A stretch of 5,445 nucleotides of DNA from JBCBCP01 sp039178165 (GCA_039178165.1 JBCDFL010000213.1:1-5445); one strand, 5' to 3'. Shown: positions 1 to 5,445, counted from the first letter of the stretch. Translations and numbers: made by a program. The notes: generated by a model not told the origin, from the sequence alone.

Positions 1-19
1 AGCTAAAAAGCGAAGCCTT

Positions 20-559
20 ATGAAATCATCGAGAAGCCGCTCCCGGTCCAAGAGCAATCGCAACCGCAACCAAGGCGGCGGCAACGTCGTCAACCGCGTG
101 TTCGACAGCTCTGGTCCCGAAGGCAAGGTGCGCGGCACGCCGCAGCAGATCATCGACAAGTACAACCAGCTCGCGCGTGATGCGCAGCTGTCCGGCGACC
201 GGGTCGCCACCGAGAATTTCCAACAACATGCTGAGCACTACCTGCGGATGCTGTCGGAGGCCCAGCGCGAGCAGGAGGCCCGCCGCGAAGAGCAGGAGCG
301 CCAGAACCGCGAACGCCAAGCCGAACGCGACCGGGAGCGGGCCGAACGGCAGGAGCGGGAGGCCAACGCGCCGCAGCCCGATCCTGGCAGCAGCGACCAG
401 CCCGACGTGATCGACGCGGGCGGCGATGACAGCGGCCTGGTGGAGACACCCGAAAGCCAGCCCAAGCCGCGCCGCCGGACCCGCAAACCCAAAGCGCCCA
501 AGGACGATGCGCCCGAGGCGAATTCCGGCGACGACGCGGCCCCCGAAGCGGCGGAGTGA
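20..559 (+). CDS. DUF4167 domain-containing protein, possible nucleic-acid binder
   Basis: A 179-residue protein of unknown function. Residues 1-18 are almost entirely Ser, Arg, Lys and Asn (MKSSRSRSRSKSNRNRNQ). They are followed by the conserved DUF4167 core at about 22-78, with NRVFDSSGPEGKVRGT (25-40), QIIDKYNQLARDAQLSGDR (43-61) and QHAEHYLRML (69-78). A highly charged Glu/Arg/Gln helix, probably a coiled coil, covers about 79-115. A Pro/Asp-rich linker, a basic patch KPRRRTRKPKAPK (149-161) and an acidic tail complete the protein. The basic, Asn-rich N-terminus suggests RNA or DNA binding, but that is inference; the family has no function I can name. The ATG at 20 gives the family's typical N-terminus; only a weak purine-rich stretch precedes it. 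From memory, this gene often follows prmC in alphaproteobacteria, and the TAA at 4-6 could be the end of an upstream gene. The stop overlaps the next gene's start. Identification is firm, role unknown. Confidence 0.9.
   Translation: MKSSRSRSRSKSNRNRNQGGGNVVNRVFDSSGPEGKVRGTPQQIIDKYNQLARDAQLSGDRVATENFQQHAEHYLRMLSEAQREQEARREEQERQNRERQAERDRERAERQEREANAPQPDPGSSDQPDVIDAGGDDSGLVETPESQPKPRRRTRKPKAPKDDAPEANSGDDAAPEAAE
556..559 (+). promoter_or_regulatory. GTGA stop/start overlap coupling DUF4167 gene to Nudix gene
   Basis: The TGA of the DUF4167 gene (557-559) overlaps the GTG start of the Nudix gene (556-558). The GGCGGA just upstream abuts the start codon, too close for normal ribosome binding; GAAG at 545-548 is better spaced but weak. 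Reinitiation by ribosomes finishing the first gene is the likely mode of translation. The coupling is inference from the arrangement. Confidence 0.6.
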
Positions 560-1086
560 GCCTGCCGCCGGGCCTTGCGCCCTTTGCGCCGTCGAGCCAG
601 GCCGAGCGCGCGCACTGGGACCGCCTGACCGCGCTGGCGGCCGCAGGGCCCGATGCCTTTTCGCGCAGCACCGCCCTGGGCGGCCATATCACCGCCTCCG
701 CCCTCGTCCTGTCGCCCGATGGGCGCGACGCGCTGCTGACCCATCACCGCAAGCTGGACATGTGGCTGCAACTCGGCGGGCATTGCGACGGGATCATGGA
801 CACTGCCTTCGTCGCGCTGAAAGAGGCGTATGAGGAAAGCGGCCTGCCGCGGATTGTGCCGCTGTCGGGGGACATATTCGATATCGACATTCTGCCCGTG
901 CCGGCCTTCGGGGCCGAGCCCGCGCATCTGCACTACGACGTGCGCTACCTGATGCAGGCGGATGCAACGGCGTTCACCGTCTCGCCCGAAAGTCACGATT
1001 TGGCCTGGGTGCCCCTGACCGCGTTCGAAGATGTCACGCGCGAGGCTACGATGCTGCGGATGCGGGACAAGGCGCTGGCGCGCTAA
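556..1086 (+). CDS. Nudix hydrolase
   Basis: A 176-residue Nudix-superfamily enzyme. Such enzymes hydrolyse nucleoside diphosphates linked to another moiety, usually with Mg2+; the substrate here cannot be read from sequence. The Nudix box lies at residues 75-97: Gly75, five residues, Met81, seven residues, then KEAYEESGL (89-97). The metal-binding Glu90, Glu93 and Glu94 are present. The usual Arg is Lys89, and the first consensus Glu is Met81. A beta strand with HITASALVLSPDG (44-56) precedes it, and HLHYDVRYL (124-132) and a WVPL segment (151-154) follow, as in cytoplasmic single-domain Nudix proteins of the LGGHxDG type. The start is GTG, chosen because it overlaps the DUF4167 stop (GTGA, 556-559), because the first in-frame ATG is far inside the domain, and because GAAG at 545-548 could serve as a ribosome binding site. 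The stop lies 7 bases from the convergent rsmA stop. Family assignment is secure, specific function open. Confidence 0.9.
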   Translation: MSLPPGLAPFAPSSQAERAHWDRLTALAAAGPDAFSRSTALGGHITASALVLSPDGRDALLTHHRKLDMWLQLGGHCDGIMDTAFVALKEAYEESGLPRIVPLSGDIFDIDILPVPAFGAEPAHLHYDVRYLMQADATAFTVSPESHDLAWVPLTAFEDVTREATMLRMRDKALAR

Positions 1087-1117
1087 CGGCCCGTCACCCC
1101 TCCAGGGACCGCGCCAG
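1075..1117. repeat. Inverted repeat spanning the convergent Nudix/rsmA stops
   Basis: CTGGCGCG (1075-1082) and CGCGCCAG (1110-1117) are perfect 8-base inverted arms with a 27-base spacer containing both stop codons (1084-1086 plus, 1094-1096 minus). It could act as a bidirectional termination or mRNA-end structure for the two converging transcripts. There is no T-tract on either side, the spacer is long, and 8-base matches of G and C arise easily in such DNA, so this is a weak call. Confidence 0.25.
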
Positions 1118-1933
1118 GGCACAAAAGCCCTCAAGCGGCACCTGTTCGGCCCGCTCTGTCGGGGCGAGGCCGGCGGCACGCAAATGGTCTTCGATATTCG
1201 GCGACAGGCCCTTGAGCGCCGCGCGTAGCATTTTACGGCGTTGACCGAAGGCCGCCGCGACGACCCGGCTCAGCACCGCTGTATCGGCCGGATAGCGCGG
1301 CGCGGGCAGGGCGGTTAGGTGCACCACGGCGGAGGAGACTTTGGGCGGCGGCGTGAACGCCTCGGGTGGCAGGGACATGACGATCCGCGCCTCGCAGCGC
1401 CACTGCGCCAGTACGGCGAGCCGGCCGTAGGCCTTCGATCCGGGCTCCGCCACGATCCTCTGCGCGACCTCGCGCTGGAACATCAGCGTGAGGCTGTCCC
1501 AGACCGGCGGCCAGGTGGGCGGGGTGAGCCAACGGACCAGCAATTCGGTGCCGACGTTGTAGGGCAGGTTGGCCACGACGCGGATGGGCGGCGTCAGATG
1601 CGCCAGCGGGTCGAGGGCCAGCGCGTCCCCTTCAAGCACCTCGAGCCGTCCGGGATAGCGCGCGCCGACCTCCGCCAGGGCGGGCAGGCAGCGGGGGTCT
1701 TTCTCCACCGCCAGAACCCGGCGGGCGCCTTCGGCCAGCAGCCCGCGGGTCAGCCCGCCGGGGCCGGGGCCGACCTCCAGCACGTCCGCGCCGCTAAGGT
1801 CGCCGGCCTGTCGCGCGATCTTCGCCGTCAGGTTCAGGTCTAGGAGGAAGTTCTGCCCCAGTGCCTTGCGCGCGCTCAGACCGTGCGTGGCGATCACGTC
1901 GCGCAGGGGCGGCAGGTCGTCGATCGTGCTCAT
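1094..1933 (-). CDS. rsmA: 16S rRNA (adenine(1518)-N6/adenine(1519)-N6)-dimethyltransferase RsmA (KsgA)
   Basis: A 279-residue cytoplasmic methyltransferase that uses S-adenosylmethionine to dimethylate two adjacent adenines in the 3'-terminal hairpin of 16S rRNA late in 30S assembly; its loss gives kasugamycin resistance in E. coli. All family landmarks are visible: KALGQNFL (23-30), the AdoMet-binding loop EVGPGPGGLT (53-62), the acidic ribose-binding residue in VEKD (76-79), GDAL (102-105), the catalytic NLPYNV (122-127), FQREVAQRI (152-160) and the PPPKVSSAVV segment (195-204). The small C-terminal domain begins near FGQRRKMLR (229-237). The length is normal. The ATG at 1933 is preceded on the minus strand by AAAGAA five bases upstream, a modest ribosome binding site. 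It is the last gene of the lptD-surA-pdxA-rsmA cluster, 73 bases after pdxA with a terminator-like hairpin between them, so it may be expressed at a lower level or separately. No apaG follows; instead the convergent Nudix gene begins. Confidence 0.97.
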   Translation of the reverse strand: MSTIDDLPPLRDVIATHGLSARKALGQNFLLDLNLTAKIARQAGDLSGADVLEVGPGPGGLTRGLLAEGARRVLAVEKDPRCLPALAEVGARYPGRLEVLEGDALALDPLAHLTPPIRVVANLPYNVGTELLVRWLTPPTWPPVWDSLTLMFQREVAQRIVAEPGSKAYGRLAVLAQWRCEARIVMSLPPEAFTPPPKVSSAVVHLTALPAPRYPADTAVLSRVVAAAFGQRRKMLRAALKGLSPNIEDHLRAAGLAPTERAEQVPLEGFCALARSLEG

Positions 1934-1948
1934 GTGTTCTTTGGGTCC

Positions 1949-1993
1949 AAAAAATCCCGGGGGAGCGCCCGCAGGGCGCGGGGGCTGGCCCCC
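1949..1993 (-). terminator. Terminator-like GC hairpin with T-tract between pdxA and rsmA
   Basis: Read on the minus strand, just after the pdxA stop, GGGGG (1993-1989) is followed by CCCCC (1984-1980). Next comes a perfect 6-base stem GCGCCC-TGC-GGGCGC (1979-1965), a second CCCCC (1963-1959), then GGGA and six T residues (1954-1949). The GGGGG can pair with either C run: a small local hairpin, or an outer stem enclosing the inner hairpin and ending close to the T-tract. This has the form of an intrinsic terminator, although three G and one A separate the stem from the T run. The block, including the GGACCCAAAGAA that continues to the rsmA start, resembles a dispersed intergenic element that I recall from Rhodobacteraceae genomes. 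That resemblance is memory, not a search result. Confidence 0.55.
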
Positions 1994-2006
1994 AGCGATG
2001 CCTGCA

Positions 2007-2963
2007 TCACGCGCGGGCCCCCGCCATCCGATGCGCCAACTTCACCGCCTCAATCATGGAGGACGGATTGGCGATTCCGCGCCCCGCGATGTCGAAGGCC
2101 GTGCCGTGATCGGGCGAGGTGCGCACCATGGGCAGGCCGAGCGTCACGTTCACGCCCCGGTCGAAGTCTAGGGTCTTGATCGGGATCAGCGCCTGATCGT
2201 GGTACATGCAGAGCGCCGCGTCGTAATGCGCGCGCGCCGCGGCGTGGAACATCGTGTCGGCGGGCAAGGGGCCGCGGATGTTGACGCCGTCCGCCGCCAT
2301 CTCCGCCACAACGTGCCCGATGAAGTCGATCTCCTCCCGCCCCATCGCGCCGCCTTCGCCGGCATGGGGGTTCAGGCCCGCTACGGCCAGGCGCGGCGCC
2401 TTAAGGCCGAAGCGGGCGCGCAGGCCTTCGGCGGTGATGCGGATCGTGTCGCGCAGCAGCGTGGGCGTCAGCGCGCGCGGCACGTCCGCCAGGGCCACGT
2501 GGATCGTCACCGGCACGACCCGCAGCGCATCTGAGGCCAGCATCATCACTGCCCGCTCCGCCCCCGTCAGCGCCTCCAGATATTCGGTGTGGCCGGGATA
2601 GGCGAAGCCGGCGCCGTCCTTAAGCGCTTTCTTGTGGATGGGCGCCGTGCAGAGGGCGGAGGCCGCGCCGCCGCACACCAGCTCCACCCCCCGGGCGATG
2701 ACGTCGATGACGGCTTGGGCATTTTCGGGGCTGGGCACGCCGGGTGTCCCGGCGCTGGGGAAGGGGTGCACCAAGACCGGAAGGCCATCGGCGCCGGCCG
2801 CCTCCGCGAGGCTCTCGATCTGCGTGATGGGCGTGCCCGCGGGCAAGTGGCGGGGATCGCCCAGCCAGGCCATCGGGACCTGACCGCGCAAAGCGGCCCA
2901 GGCGGCTGCGGCGATTTCGGGTCCGATCCCCGCAGGCTCGCCGCAGGTGATCAGGACCGTCAT
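2007..2963 (-). CDS. pdxA: 4-hydroxythreonine-4-phosphate dehydrogenase PdxA
   Basis: A 318-residue cytoplasmic enzyme of the DXP-dependent vitamin B6 pathway. It oxidises 4-phosphohydroxy-L-threonine with NAD(P)+, and the product, after decarboxylation, is condensed with deoxyxylulose phosphate by PdxJ. The N-terminus ITCGEPAGIGPE (5-16) is diagnostic. The three metal-binding histidines are His155 (TIHVAL), His200 (NPHAGEGG) and His255 (MYHDQ), each exactly 11 residues before the E. coli positions 166, 211 and 266 as I recall them. The substrate-contact residues His125-Thr126 (GHTE), Lys263, Asn272 and Arg281 (RTSPDHGTAFD) are also present, so the enzyme should be active. The ATG overlaps the surA stop (ATGA, 2963-2960), and no Shine-Dalgarno-like sequence lies upstream, which suggests translation by coupling to surA. 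The protein is slightly shorter than the E. coli one but complete. Confidence 0.97.
   Translation of the reverse strand: MTVLITCGEPAGIGPEIAAAAWAALRGQVPMAWLGDPRHLPAGTPITQIESLAEAAGADGLPVLVHPFPSAGTPGVPSPENAQAVIDVIARGVELVCGGAASALCTAPIHKKALKDGAGFAYPGHTEYLEALTGAERAVMMLASDALRVVPVTIHVALADVPRALTPTLLRDTIRITAEGLRARFGLKAPRLAVAGLNPHAGEGGAMGREEIDFIGHVVAEMAADGVNIRGPLPADTMFHAAARAHYDAALCMYHDQALIPIKTLDFDRGVNVTLGLPMVRTSPDHGTAFDIAGRGIANPSSMIEAVKLAHRMAGARA
2960..2963 (-). promoter_or_regulatory. ATGA stop/start overlap coupling surA to pdxA
   Basis: On the minus strand the ATG of pdxA (2963-2961) shares bases with the TGA of surA (2962-2960). The bases before it (AAATCTTCGA) hold no purine-rich ribosome binding site, so pdxA translation probably depends on ribosomes terminating on surA. 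Confidence 0.6.
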
Positions 2964-4177
2964 TCGAAGATTTGGATCCGGCTGTCGGCGCGCAGCTGCT
3001 CGACCAGCGTGTCGGAATAGCCTTGCAAGCGCTCCTGACGCAGCTGGCGGGCGATGTCCTCGCGGCCCACATCCTCATTGATGGCGGCGGTGCGCCCGCA
3101 CAGCATCAGGAAGACCAGCGTCTGCCCGTTCGCGCGGGTGAGCGCGGTGGACACTTCGCCCTCGTCCAGCTTGGCCAGTTCGATGGCGATGTCCTGCGGA
3201 ATTTCGGAGGGCGGCAGGGCGCCGCGGTCCAGTACGCTGTCGGGCTGGCCTTTGGCAACGCCGTAAAGGTCGTCACAGATGTCGACCCGCGCCTTGATCC
3301 GCTCCGCCATCGCCAGCGCTTCGGGCGTGCGCCCGCCGTTGATGTAATAGGCGGCGTATTCCACCGCGGCGAATTCCGGTGTCGGGGCGGAGGTTTCTTC
3401 GATCCCGCGCAGCTGGAAGAGCGCGATGGCGTTGGGCAGATTGAAGGGCGGCGTGACCTCGCCCGGGGCAAGGCCCAGGAGGACACCGCGCACCGCGGGC
3501 GGCAATTGCGAGGCCGGCAGCCAGTTCAGCCGCCCGCCTCGGGAGCGCGATGGCGTGGCCGAAAAGCGCCGCGCGAAGGAGGAAAACTCCGCCTCCGTCG
3601 TCACCTGGCTGATCTGTTCGGCGCGGGCCTGCACCGCGGCCAGCTGGTTCGGCGGCGCCGGCATGATGATCTCGGAAATGAGCACCCGGATGCCGCCCGC
3701 GCTGCCGGTCTGGGCCAGGGCGCGGTCGATCTCGTCCTCGGTGATCTGGACCCGGCCGCCGTAGCGGGCGCGCACGTAGTCGCGCCACGCGATGTTGGCG
3801 GCGACGAAATCGCGGAACGTCTCCCGCCCCACGCCGGAGCGTTCGAGCGCGGTCACAAATTCCTCCAGCGGCAGGTCGGCGCGGCCGGCAAATTCGGTCA
3901 GCGCCTCTTGCAGGCCCTCTTCGGTCACGTTCAGCCCGGCGCGCGCGGTCTCCCGTAGGCGGATGCGGTCGTTGATTAGCGCGTCCAGCGCGTCGCGGCG
4001 GTTGGCGCCCGGCGCATTCAGGATCTGCAGGAAGCGGATGCGCTGCTGCAGTTCGTATTCCGTCACGACCATCTCGTCGATGGTGGCGACGGGGGCAAAG
4101 AGGTTTTGCGCCAAAGCGGCGCCCGGCAGGGCCAGAACGAGGGCGGCGATCAAGGCGCGGAGGAGGGTCATTTGCAT
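2960..4177 (-). CDS. surA: SurA-type periplasmic chaperone / parvulin-like peptidylprolyl isomerase
   Basis: A 405-residue secreted protein with a Sec signal peptide: a hydrophobic stretch at 5-19 and an AxA site, ALA-QN, with predicted cleavage after residue 23. The order of parts matches SurA. There is an N-terminal helical chaperone domain (about 28-145, with VATIDEMVVTEYEL at 30-43). A parvulin-like domain follows (about 164-260, with FARRFSATPSRSRGGRLNWL at 201-220 and LAPGEVTPPF at 236-245). A second, strongly degenerate parvulin-like domain covers about 270-363 (LAKLDEGEVS at 334-343), and a C-terminal helix and strand about 368-405. The catalytic histidines of active parvulins are not visible in either domain, so a chaperone role for unfolded outer-membrane proteins is more likely than isomerase activity. 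The only two cysteines, Cys301 and Cys360, could pair. Two starts are possible: ATG at 4177, used here, or ATG at 4171, which removes two residues and makes an ATGA overlap with the lptD stop; neither has a good ribosome binding site. Next to lptD, as in E. coli. Confidence 0.9.
   Translation of the reverse strand: MQMTLLRALIAALVLALPGAALAQNLFAPVATIDEMVVTEYELQQRIRFLQILNAPGANRRDALDALINDRIRLRETARAGLNVTEEGLQEALTEFAGRADLPLEEFVTALERSGVGRETFRDFVAANIAWRDYVRARYGGRVQITEDEIDRALAQTGSAGGIRVLISEIIMPAPPNQLAAVQARAEQISQVTTEAEFSSFARRFSATPSRSRGGRLNWLPASQLPPAVRGVLLGLAPGEVTPPFNLPNAIALFQLRGIEETSAPTPEFAAVEYAAYYINGGRTPEALAMAERIKARVDICDDLYGVAKGQPDSVLDRGALPPSEIPQDIAIELAKLDEGEVSTALTRANGQTLVFLMLCGRTAAINEDVGREDIARQLRQERLQGYSDTLVEQLRADSRIQIFE
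4168..4177 (-). promoter_or_regulatory. lptD/surA overlap with two candidate surA starts
   Basis: On the minus strand the sequence ATGCAAATGA holds ATG at 4177-4175 and a second in-frame ATG at 4171-4169, the latter overlapping the lptD TGA (4170-4168). Both give an intact signal peptide. The ATGA form mirrors the surA/pdxA junction. Either way surA is probably translationally coupled to lptD. Confidence 0.55.
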
Positions 4178-5445
4178 GCTCGTGCGTAACTTTCTGTTCC
4201 GTTCTGGGCGGAGAAGCCCCGCAGGCTCACTCTAAAGCCCACATTCGTCGAAGGCTCAACACTTGTCGACGAGGTAAAGCGGCGGTTCACCGTCAGCGCC
4301 GCGGTGACGCATTCGTTGTCGTAGGTCACGCCGATCCCGGCAAATGCGGCGCGGTCGTCCTCCAGATCGTAGCGGACGTTGGAGGTCAGCGCCCAGTGGC
4401 GGTCGAGGTTGTAGGCGCCGTCGAAGGTCAGCTCGGACACCGGGTCGGGGCGGTCTTCGGCCGGATCGTCCACCAGCCATAGATAGGTGCCGGCCACGCG
4501 CGCGCGGCTGTTCGACCAGGCGCCGCGCAGCTCGGCCTTGGATGCCTCCAAATTGCCGCCAAAGAGCGCGCGGCCGGAGAAGGACAACCCGTTCCCGATA
4601 CGGATTTGCCCCGCAACCAGCACGTCGGAGGACGCGCCGGCGAGGCCCGAGGTCTTGGAATAGCCTGCCGCGGCATCCTCGCGCACCACTTGGCCGAGGG
4701 TCAGGCGCGCCTCCCACCCCGCATTGGAAAAGCGGGACCAGTTGAGGCCGATGGCGGCGGAGCGGCCCCGCTCGCGGGCGTCGGGCTGCGGAAAGCGCGA
4801 CAGGGCCAGCAGGTTGCCCTCGTCGAACTCGACGCGGGTGGATTCATCATTCGGCACGTTGAGCGGATCGCCGCCCACATAGGCGAGTTGCACGATCGGC
4901 TCGAGCAGTTGCGTGGCCCGCGCCCCGCGCCGGACCAGCGGGTAGCGGAAGGTGATGGCGCCCTGGGGCGTGATGCCGGAGGCGGTGTTTGGAAAGCCCG
5001 CGTCCTGATCGACCTGGAAGGCGTCGAATTCGGCGCCCAGCGTGGTCTGCATCTGCGTGCCGCCGCGGAAGGTCCATGTGCGCATCCACATCAGACCCGC
5101 ATTGATCCGCGCGACGTCCCGCCCGTCCGCGTCGGTATCGGGATCCGGCCCATCGATGTCGAGATCAGAGGTCCGCACATGGGAATGCGCTGCCGCCGTC
5201 AGCCGCAGCTCACCGCCCAAGGCGCGGGGGTGAAAGCGCCGTTCGTAGACCGCGTCCAGCACGTTCGTCGGCAGCGTCGCGTTATCCTCGCCGTCGCGCA
5301 GGGTGCGGAAGTTGACGAAGCTGAACTGGCGCAGCTCGTCCCGCTTGGCGCGCGTCAGGACGATGGCGCTGTCCAGCCGGTCCTTGCCCGAATAGCCGTA
5401 TTCGGTGAGGTAGGCATCGTCCGACGTCGTCTCCACGTCGAATTG
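4168..5445 (-). CDS. lptD: LPS assembly outer-membrane protein LptD, C-terminal part (5' end beyond window)
   Basis: A 425-residue C-terminal portion of the outer-membrane beta-barrel that, with the lipoprotein LptE where present, inserts lipopolysaccharide into the outer leaflet. The reading frame stays open to the window edge (QFDVETTSDD), so the GTG at 5436 is an internal Val, not a start; the N-terminal jellyroll and roughly the first 300 residues of a typical protein lie outside. Family signatures are SDDAYLTEYGYSGKDRLDSA at the left of the fragment, then alternating barrel strands such as LGGELRLTAAAHSHVRTSD, QGAITFRYPLVRRG and LLEPIVQLAY. Near the end come HWALTSNVRYDLEDDRAAFA, the conserved YDNECVTAALTVNRRF and a last strand GFRVSLRGF that fits a BAM-recognised beta-signal. 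Cysteines are encoded at 4309-4311 (in NEC) and 4174-4176 (penultimate residue, ACK). An Asp-rich loop is encoded at 5116-5166. First visible gene of the operon; in related genomes lptF/lptG usually lie upstream (recollection). Confidence 0.93.
   Translation of the reverse strand, partial: QFDVETTSDDAYLTEYGYSGKDRLDSAIVLTRAKRDELRQFSFVNFRTLRDGEDNATLPTNVLDAVYERRFHPRALGGELRLTAAAHSHVRTSDLDIDGPDPDTDADGRDVARINAGLMWMRTWTFRGGTQMQTTLGAEFDAFQVDQDAGFPNTASGITPQGAITFRYPLVRRGARATQLLEPIVQLAYVGGDPLNVPNDESTRVEFDEGNLLALSRFPQPDARERGRSAAIGLNWSRFSNAGWEARLTLGQVVREDAAAGYSKTSGLAGASSDVLVAGQIRIGNGLSFSGRALFGGNLEASKAELRGAWSNSRARVAGTYLWLVDDPAEDRPDPVSELTFDGAYNLDRHWALTSNVRYDLEDDRAAFAGIGVTYDNECVTAALTVNRRFTSSTSVEPSTNVGFRVSLRGFSAQNGTESYARACK

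Noticed and set aside
1117..1130. GGGC-ACAAAA-GCCC hairpin just after the Nudix stop as a terminator
   Set aside because: Only a 4-base stem, no T-tract, and it lies inside the rsmA coding sequence on the other strand.
238..1179. Long minus-strand open frame (313 codons) opposite the DUF4167 and Nudix genes, running into the rsmA 3' end
   Set aside because: The opposite strand encodes two recognisable proteins. This translation is low-complexity Arg/Gly/Ser/Pro and overlaps three real genes.
1319..1843. Plus-strand open frame opposite rsmA
   Set aside because: rsmA is certain from its motifs; the antisense translation has no family features.
1861..2179. Three overlapping short plus-strand open frames across the pdxA/rsmA gap
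   Set aside because: They cross the terminator-like element and both flanking genes, translate to Arg/Pro/Ala-rich sequence without motifs, and have no supported start.
2972..3958. Long plus-strand open frame (328 codons) opposite surA
   Set aside because: It is antisense to a gene with clear family signatures. Its translation is rich in Gly, Arg, His and Gln with no recognisable domain, as expected for a stop-poor shadow frame in GC-rich DNA.
5434..5436. GTG as the start codon of the rightmost minus-strand gene
   Set aside because: The frame remains open to the window edge and the residues before it (QFD) continue the LptD alignment pattern; this is an internal valine of a truncated gene.
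1..5445. CRISPR array, tRNA, rRNA, insertion sequence, phage or defence/toxin genes
   Set aside because: No direct-repeat array, RNA-gene-like stretch, transposase or terminal inverted repeats, or toxin/defence motifs were seen. Genes fill nearly the whole window and match conserved housekeeping families; the largest gene-free stretch is 73 bases.

Overview
The window is GC-rich chromosomal DNA, most likely from an alphaproteobacterium of the Rhodobacterales/Rhodobacteraceae (Roseobacter-type). Three things support this. A DUF4167 protein is present, a family largely confined to Alphaproteobacteria. The LptD and SurA sequences are of the divergent alphaproteobacterial type. Between pdxA and rsmA lies a GC-rich hairpin followed by a T-tract, which resembles intergenic elements I remember from this family. 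No database search was possible, so the taxonomy is inference.

Layout: two plus-strand genes occupy the left fifth. They are a DUF4167 protein (20-559) and a Nudix hydrolase (556-1086), joined by a 4-base GTGA stop/start overlap. They converge, with a 7-base gap, on a four-gene minus-strand cluster that fills the rest of the window. In transcription order (right to left) this is lptD (5'-truncated by the window edge, 5445-4168), a surA-type periplasmic chaperone gene (4177-2960), pdxA (2963-2007) and rsmA/ksgA (1933-1094). The lptD/surA and surA/pdxA junctions overlap by a few bases. The pdxA/rsmA junction is 73 bases and holds a terminator-like hairpin.

This is the classic lptD-surA-pdxA-rsmA housekeeping cluster known from Escherichia coli. 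Functionally, SurA escorts outer-membrane proteins, LptD among them, across the periplasm. LptD is the outer-membrane LPS export pore. PdxA makes the pyridoxal phosphate precursor. RsmA dimethylates 16S rRNA. The last two share the operon without an obvious functional link to the first two. The plus-strand pair consists of a protein of unknown function with features of a nucleic-acid binder and a general housecleaning-type Nudix enzyme.

I found no mobile element, tRNA, rRNA, CRISPR array or toxin/defence gene. I see no convincing evidence for an undescribed system. The points most worth a second look are the terminator/repeat ahead of rsmA, the cysteine and Asp-rich features of LptD, the doubly degenerate parvulin domains of SurA, and the RS-like tail of the DUF4167 protein.
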